12,296 nt of DNA, taken from NCBI GenBank assembly GCA_019411205.1, contig DXRF01000067.1, positions 1-12,296 on the forward strand, read 5' to 3'. This DNA is from Parabacteroides sp. (GTDB taxonomy: Bacteria; Bacteroidota; Bacteroidia; Bacteroidales; Tannerellaceae). The first letter of the stretch is position 1, and the number at the start of each line of letters is the position of its first letter. Shown piece after piece: positions 7,906 to 12,296 of the stretch. A program made the position numbers and the translations under genes. The notes beneath the pieces are model-generated. The model was given only the letters and a program-made list of their open reading frames with translations, did not search any database and was not told the origin of the DNA.

Positions 7906-10401
7906 ATGAAACTACTAAATCTAACTGCCGCCCTCTTTTTAGGAGGTGTTCTGCAAGCACAAAACCCTTTGCCGGCCATTCATCCACAGCCGCAGGAAGT
8001 CACATTGTCGACCAACCGGTTGAAAGCGCCTCATGGTTTTACCCTTTCCGGCATGCAGCATCCGGACGAAGATGCCATGCGACTGATCAGACAAACTTTG
8101 TCGATAACAGACAACACCGAAGGATTGCCGCTCAAAATCACATTGATGAAAGACCGGACACCAGAACTGAAACGTTCGGGAGCTTATCAATTAGTTATCA
8201 CACCAAAAGAAATCGACATTGCAATTTCCGACAGTCGCGGTCTTTTCTACGCAGCACAGACACTGCAACAATTGGCCCAAACCGACGGGCAAGGCAATAC
8301 GACGCTGCCACTCGGAGTTATCAAAGACTATCCCGATGTCGCCTACCGTGGAACTGTCGAAGGTTTTTACGGCGATCCCTGGAGCCATGCCGACCGCATT
8401 GAGCAGCTTCGTTTTTATGGCAAGATGAAGATGAACACCTATATCTACGGACCGAAAGACGATCCCTACCACAGCTCCCCGAATTGGCGCAAGCCTTATC
8501 CGGAAAAGGAAGCGGCACAGATCAAGGACCTCGTAAAGGAAGCCGCCGCCAACAAGGTAGACTTCGTCTGGGCGATCCATCCGGGCCTGGACATCAAATG
8601 GACAGAGGAAGACCGGATGAATGTGCTGAACAAATTTGGTATGATGTATGATTTGGGAGTCCGCTCTTTCGCAGTCTTCTTCGACGATATTTCCGGTGAA
8701 GGGGCCAAGGCGGACAAACAAGCCGACCTGCTCAACTTCCTGCAAAAGGAGTTTATCGAGAAGAAAGAAGGCGTCAACCCGCTGATCATGTGTCCGACCG
8801 AATATAACCGGGCCTGGGCGGGAAGCGACTACCTGGATGTACTGGGCAAAACGCTCGACCCGGCGATCCATGTGATGTGGACCGGCAACAGCGTGATCCA
8901 CGATATCACACTCGAAGGGCAGGAATGGGTGAACAAACGTATTCAGCGCCCGTCGTATGTCTGGTGGAATTTCCCTGTAAGCGACTACTGCCGTGACCAC
9001 CTGCTGATGGGACCGTCTTACGGGCTCGATCCGAATGCGGCACATGCCATGTCCGGTTTCGTCGCCAACCCGATGGAACGGGCGGAAGCTTCCAAAGTAG
9101 CCCTTTACGGAGTTGCCGATTATGCCTGGAACATGAAAGCCTATAACCCTGAAAGCGACTTCGTAGAAGCCTGCCGTTATGTTTTGCCGGAAGCACCGGA
9201 AGCATTCCGGACATTCTGCGAGAACAACTGCGATCCCGGGCCAAACGGACACCGTTACCGCCGCGACGAATCCATCCGCTATGCCGAATCTGCCGAAGCA
9301 TTTCTCAAAGACTTCCGCCGACACCACTATAATGCAGATGCCGCCGACCGGATGAACCGACTGTTCGCCGAAATCACAGCCGCCCCTGCTGCCATCGAGA
9401 CAAGCCGCAACAAGGCGCTGATAGACGAAATCAAACCGTGGCTGATGCAGTTCCACCTGTTAGGGAAAGCCGGGCAAACGGCTATCCGTACTGCCGAAGC
9501 CGGACAAAGCAAGGATCGTGCCGCCACCTGGCAATCGTATCTGTCACTCACTTCATTGCTCGACAGCATGCGCACGATCGACCGGACCTACAATCAGAAT
9601 CCGTATCAGAAAGGGGTAAAAGTCGGCTCACGAATCCTGACCCCGTTCGTACAGGAGATACATTCTGGTGTCGGAAGCAACCTGCTGTTCACAGACCAGA
9701 CAGATGCCAGCGCCCGGATGAGCAAAGCTTCTATCCTGACGGATATCGAACAGTTGAAATATCAGCCGTTAAAGGAAGGCAAGGACCAAATCGGATACAA
9801 CCGCCTGAACGAGGTACTGCGTATCGAGCCGGGACAGTCCTTCGGCCTTACCTGGGAATTGCAGAAAGAGGCCACCTCTTTTAATTTCAGCCTGCCGAAG
9901 AGCGAAAACAGCGGACGGGTATTCGAATGGTCTGCCGACGGCAAACAATGGACGGTTATCACCGATATCCCCGCCGACCAGGCCCGCTTCAAACTGGAAA
10001 AGCTCGCTCCCGAAGCACGTTATATCCGTATGCGGAATGCAACTGACAAGCAGATGCAAATCTACCTGTACGAATTTGCCGTGACAACGAAAGAAGATAC
10101 CTCCATCGACCCTGTCCGCCTGATGTATGACAAGAACCTGGAATCTGTCAATACATTGACCGCAGGTTCACGCATCACGATCGATAAGGAAAAAGGCGGT
10201 TCGCTCGAACTGTATCTGTCCGGCTCCCCTTGCAGCCAGGTTGTGGTAGAAGGCACACCGCTGAAAGGAAAAGTGAAACAAGTGCTTTATTCCGGCCCGG
10301 CAAACTATATCGAGCTGAAAAAAGAAACCTTGGAGAGTGTAAAGGCGTTAGAACTATACAACGCAGGATCATCCCCTGTCAACATCCACGAGATCAATTG
10401 A
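7906..10401 (+). CDS. Secreted GH84 beta-N-acetylglucosaminidase (O-GlcNAcase family)
   Basis: An 831-residue exported glycosidase. The signal peptide is about residues 1-18 (cleavage near LQA/Q). A GH20b-like N-terminal domain (about 22-140) is followed by the GH84 catalytic barrel (about 145-430), starting RGTVEGFYGDPW. The catalytic pair Asp260-Asp261 in FFDDISGEG matches Asp242/Asp243 of BtGH84. Lys184 (YGPKDD), Tyr300 (CPTEYN), Trp353, Asn355 and Asp360 (WWNFPVSD), and Asn388 (FVANPM) match its other substrate contacts with consistent offsets. A helical region (about 440-570) and a beta-sandwich of discoidin type (about 600-728) follow. An extra segment of roughly 100 residues, 735-831, goes beyond the BtGH84 length as I recall it and may be a second small binding domain. 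Substrate-assisted removal of GlcNAc from host glycans is the expected role. The stop codon lies in a 7-bp repeat. Confidence 0.93.
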   Translation: MKLLNLTAALFLGGVLQAQNPLPAIHPQPQEVTLSTNRLKAPHGFTLSGMQHPDEDAMRLIRQTLSITDNTEGLPLKITLMKDRTPELKRSGAYQLVITPKEIDIAISDSRGLFYAAQTLQQLAQTDGQGNTTLPLGVIKDYPDVAYRGTVEGFYGDPWSHADRIEQLRFYGKMKMNTYIYGPKDDPYHSSPNWRKPYPEKEAAQIKDLVKEAAANKVDFVWAIHPGLDIKWTEEDRMNVLNKFGMMYDLGVRSFAVFFDDISGEGAKADKQADLLNFLQKEFIEKKEGVNPLIMCPTEYNRAWAGSDYLDVLGKTLDPAIHVMWTGNSVIHDITLEGQEWVNKRIQRPSYVWWNFPVSDYCRDHLLMGPSYGLDPNAAHAMSGFVANPMERAEASKVALYGVADYAWNMKAYNPESDFVEACRYVLPEAPEAFRTFCENNCDPGPNGHRYRRDESIRYAESAEAFLKDFRRHHYNADAADRMNRLFAEITAAPAAIETSRNKALIDEIKPWLMQFHLLGKAGQTAIRTAEAGQSKDRAATWQSYLSLTSLLDSMRTIDRTYNQNPYQKGVKVGSRILTPFVQEIHSGVGSNLLFTDQTDASARMSKASILTDIEQLKYQPLKEGKDQIGYNRLNEVLRIEPGQSFGLTWELQKEATSFNFSLPKSENSGRVFEWSADGKQWTVITDIPADQARFKLEKLAPEARYIRMRNATDKQMQIYLYEFAVTTKEDTSIDPVRLMYDKNLESVNTLTAGSRITIDKEKGGSLELYLSGSPCSQVVVEGTPLKGKVKQVLYSGPANYIELKKETLESVKALELYNAGSSPVNIHEIN

Positions 10402-10470
10402 CAATGGACAACGGACAATTGGCAATTAGGTCTCAAAGACATTTAATTGTCAATTGTCCATTCTCAATTG
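10395..10470. terminator. Inverted heptamer repeat forming a hairpin between convergent genes
   Basis: The left arm (10395-10428) is CAATTGA, CAATGGA, CAACGGA, CAATTGG, CAATTA. The reverse complement of the right arm (10444-10470) is CAATTGA, GAATGGA, CAATTGA, CAATTA. Leaving out one heptamer (7 nt) from the left arm, 25 of 27 positions match. The 15-nt centre holds a small GTCT-caa-AGAC stem. Stop codons of both convergent genes (GH84 at 10399-10401, oxidoreductase at 10472-10474) lie in or immediately beside the arms. A bidirectional terminator is the likely role. There is no U-tract, so this rests on structure and position only. Confidence 0.6.
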
Positions 10471-10471
10471 T

Positions 10472-11449
10472 TCAATCCATCGGATACCGCACCCCCCATT
10501 CAGACCGGAGATCATCCAACATCCGCATGATATGCAAAGTTTCCGCATGCGGCATATAAGGCGTTTCGATCTTTCCCTCGCGGATCGCGTCTATAGAAGC
10601 CTGCACCTGATACTCAAAACCCGTTATCTGTGGCGGACAAGTATAACGAGCCACTTCCTCATGATTGATCGAATAGACGATTGCCTGCTGCGGGTTGTTG
10701 ATATTATCGACGATTATATATCCTTTATCACCCGAAATAACACCCTGCCGGTCGTTCGCACAGAAAGCAGTCATTTGTAAAACGGCCATACGATGGTTCC
10801 GATACACAAAAGTAATGCTGCTCTGCAAATCCACTCCCGTTTCCCCTTTCACGCAGGCAGAAGTAATCCCCGTTATCTCCGAGCCGAAAAGCATCCTTGC
10901 AAAGTTGATCGGATAAACGCCGATATCCAGCAAAGCACCGCCACAAAGTTCCGGTCTGGCGATGCGCTCCTTCTCGGCAATCGGGTAGCCGATATTGGCC
11001 GTCAGCATCATCACGCGTCCGATCGTCCCGCCGTCGACCAATTCACGGAGCGTCTCGGAGAAAGGCATATAGCGTGTCCAGATTGCCTCGGTCAGGAAAA
11101 CCTGTTTCTCCTTTGACAGACGTATCAACGCTTCCGCCTGTCCTGCATTGGCGGTGAATGCTTTTTCACATAAGACCGGCTTACCCTTTTCAAGACACAT
11201 CCGCGCCTGCTCAAAGTGATGGGAATGCGGGGTAGCGATATAAATCAGTTGCACTGCGGGATCGTCCGCTAACTCCTCGTATGACCCGTAAGCCCGTGTA
11301 AAACCCCATTCACGGGCAAACCCTTCGGCATTTTCCAGGTTACGGGAAGCGACTGCATACGGTTCAACCCCTTCCATATCGCGCAACGTATGCGCCATTT
11401 TGCGGGCGATATGCCCGGCTCCTATAATTCCGACTTTAAAACGTTCCAT
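10472..11449 (-). CDS. Gfo/Idh/MocA-family NAD(P)-dependent oxidoreductase
   Basis: A 325-residue cytoplasmic dehydrogenase. The N-terminal Rossmann fold has GIIGAGHIA (residues 7-15) for dinucleotide binding and IATPHSHH (71-78). The family's conserved lysine is Lys96 in CEKAF, where many relatives have EKP. The C-terminal substrate domain carries LLDIGVYPINFA (173-184); the D-x-G-x-Y form resembles the dihydrodiol dehydrogenase and sugar-oxidoreductase branch, with Tyr179 a candidate catalytic residue. Substrates in this family are mostly sugars, inositols or their derivatives; the specific substrate cannot be told from sequence. It converges on the GH84 gene, and its TGA stop lies in the right arm of the inverted heptamer repeat between the two. 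A terminator separates it from the gene behind, so it should have its own promoter in 11450-11480. Confidence 0.9.
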   Translation of the reverse strand: MERFKVGIIGAGHIARKMAHTLRDMEGVEPYAVASRNLENAEGFAREWGFTRAYGSYEELADDPAVQLIYIATPHSHHFEQARMCLEKGKPVLCEKAFTANAGQAEALIRLSKEKQVFLTEAIWTRYMPFSETLRELVDGGTIGRVMMLTANIGYPIAEKERIARPELCGGALLDIGVYPINFARMLFGSEITGITSACVKGETGVDLQSSITFVYRNHRMAVLQMTAFCANDRQGVISGDKGYIIVDNINNPQQAIVYSINHEEVARYTCPPQITGFEYQVQASIDAIREGKIETPYMPHAETLHIMRMLDDLRSEWGVRYPMD

Positions 11450-11470
11450 TAGCTGTCATTTTTTATTGGG

Positions 11471-11478
11471 TAAATATA
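11471..11478 (-). promoter_or_regulatory. Possible -7 element for the oxidoreductase gene
   Basis: On the minus strand the sequence TATATTTA, 21 bp upstream of the ATG, differs from the Bacteroides -7 consensus TAnnTTTG at the last base only. No TTTG -33 element is visible at the usual spacing, where the upstream terminator stem would lie. A promoter is expected somewhere here because of that terminator. Confidence 0.3.
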
Positions 11479-11527
11479 CAATAAAAATTCCATGCCCATG
11501 AAGTTTTTATCTCACGGACATGGAATT
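11479..11527 (-). terminator. Intrinsic terminator of the beta-propeller gene
   Basis: Read on the minus strand, 11527-11512 and 11501-11486 form a 16-bp stem with every position paired (two G-U wobbles, which would be mismatches in a plus-strand transcript), a 10-nt loop (11502-11511), and then a UUUUUAUUG tract. It begins 24 bp after the TAG stop. The strand-specific wobbles support minus-strand function. Confidence 0.8.
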
Positions 11528-11551
11528 CTAAAGCGATCGGCGGTACTATCC

Positions 11552-12296
11552 CTACTCCATAATCACCACTACCGGATTATCCTCCTCACCCACTTTCTTC
11601 AAGGCGGCCACTTCGGCAGGGATATCCGTTTCACCGGCGTTATCTTCGAACCAGGAGACGACCTCTTCCGAAGGGAGAATGGCAGCAAATTCACCGGAAG
11701 CAGAGACAGATATGGGCTGTAAAGGAAGGAAGCCGTTCATATCATCGGTTATCTGTTCATCGAAAAGGCTAACTTTAACGCTCCCGTCCGCCTTCCGGTA
11801 AAGGGCGTTATAGGTCTTCTGCTTGTCATTATAGACATTTGTCATAAAACGGAAAAAGATCACATCTTCGTTTTCCATGAACTTTGTCGGGTAGATAGCG
11901 TCTTTCTTATCCTCGAAACGCTCGTTGTAAGACCAGCTATGGGCGCCTAAATCCAACACGCGCACAGGTTGCAACTTTTTCACCGCCGACACCTGGTAGA
12001 TCGTGTCATTGTAAGACTGGCGGAAATAAAGATCTTTGCCCGCATGCCAGAAACAACTGTTGCCAAGCGAATAGACAGCAGATTTATTGTCCTTATATTT
12101 TATGATCATCATACCATCTCCCCCATCTTTCAGAACCGAGATGGAAGCGATGTCGTTCGGAGTGACCGCCCCGTCTCCCTCCTGTTCCGTCAGCAGTGCT
12201 TCCACTCGGACAGTCTCATCTCCACGGAACAATGCGATACGGGCTGGCAAGCTATCTGTAGCCGAATAATAACCGGCGATAATATCTGCGTCCAGA
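11552..12296 (-). CDS. 6-bladed beta-propeller protein, 5' end outside window
   Basis: The frame stays open through the window edge: the codon at 12250 that could be taken as a start is TTG, and 15 further codons (beginning LDADIIAG) are readable upstream with no ATG. About 247 residues are visible, from the middle to the C-terminus. The pattern of short beta-strand blades, with SYNDTIYQV and RVLDLGAHSW typical of the region near the end, and a C-terminal EEDNPVVVIME, matches the Bacteroidota 6-bladed beta-propeller group (DUF4934/DUF5128-like), which are commonly lipoproteins of unknown function. The lipoprotein signal expected for the family would be beyond the window and is not seen. The gene ends at a TAG, followed by a strong intrinsic terminator. 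Confidence 0.75.
   Translation of the reverse strand, partial: LDADIIAGYYSATDSLPARIALFRGDETVRVEALLTEQEGDGAVTPNDIASISVLKDGGDGMMIIKYKDNKSAVYSLGNSCFWHAGKDLYFRQSYNDTIYQVSAVKKLQPVRVLDLGAHSWSYNERFEDKKDAIYPTKFMENEDVIFFRFMTNVYNDKQKTYNALYRKADGSVKVSLFDEQITDDMNGFLPLQPISVSASGEFAAILPSEEVVSWFEDNAGETDIPAEVAALKKVGEEDNPVVVIME

Noticed and set aside
8191..9456. A 421-codon open frame on the minus strand inside the GH84 gene
   Set aside because: It lies antisense to a clearly homologous glycosidase with conserved active-site motifs, and its translation shows no recognisable domain. It is a codon-composition shadow.
12248..12250. Apparent start of the beta-propeller gene
   Set aside because: The codon is TTG, the frame remains open to the window edge, and the visible part lacks the first blades and signal peptide. 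The gene is cut by the window.

Overview
The window looks like chromosomal DNA of a gut Bacteroidales bacterium, most likely Parabacteroides or a close relative (inferred). The grounds are family content: a compact menB-menC-menE set with a short MenE, a DUF3857/transglutaminase pair, a secreted GH84 beta-N-acetylglucosaminidase close to Bacteroides thetaiotaomicron BtGH84, and a 6-bladed beta-propeller protein. Start sites also lack clear Shine-Dalgarno motifs, as is usual in Bacteroidota. I see no tRNA, rRNA, insertion sequence, phage gene or CRISPR array.

Layout. Positions 44-7762 hold six plus-strand genes with short gaps or overlaps, probably one transcription unit or two overlapping ones: a putative zinc-metallopeptidase lipoprotein, menB, menC, menE, a DUF3857/transglutaminase-like exported protein, and a paralogue of it that has lost the catalytic triad. 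A hairpin (7775-7826) separates these from a GH84 glycosidase (7906-10401). The GH84 gene converges on a minus-strand Gfo/Idh/MocA oxidoreductase (10472-11449). Behind that is a minus-strand beta-propeller gene (11552 to the window edge, 5' end missing), closed by a good intrinsic terminator at 11479-11527.

Function. MenC makes o-succinylbenzoate, MenE activates it to the CoA thioester, and MenB closes the ring to 1,4-dihydroxy-2-naphthoyl-CoA: three consecutive steps of menaquinone synthesis for anaerobic respiration. MenF, MenD and MenH are not in the window. The remaining envelope genes (metallopeptidase lipoprotein, DUF3857 pair, GH84) are exported and act outside the cytoplasm, but nothing in their sequence links them to quinone synthesis.

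Most notable is a family of degenerate 7-bp tandem repeats (consensus about CAATTGA/CAATGGA) at gene boundaries: menC/menE, menE/next gene, and the GH84/oxidoreductase junction, with a different A/T-rich heptamer before the gene at 6068. They supply the last residues and stop codons of several genes and, at menC/menE, the menE start codon. At two sites they form inverted pairs able to fold as long hairpins. I found no clear defence, mobile or otherwise wholly new multi-gene system. The repeats and the degenerate transglutaminase paralogue deserve the closest look.
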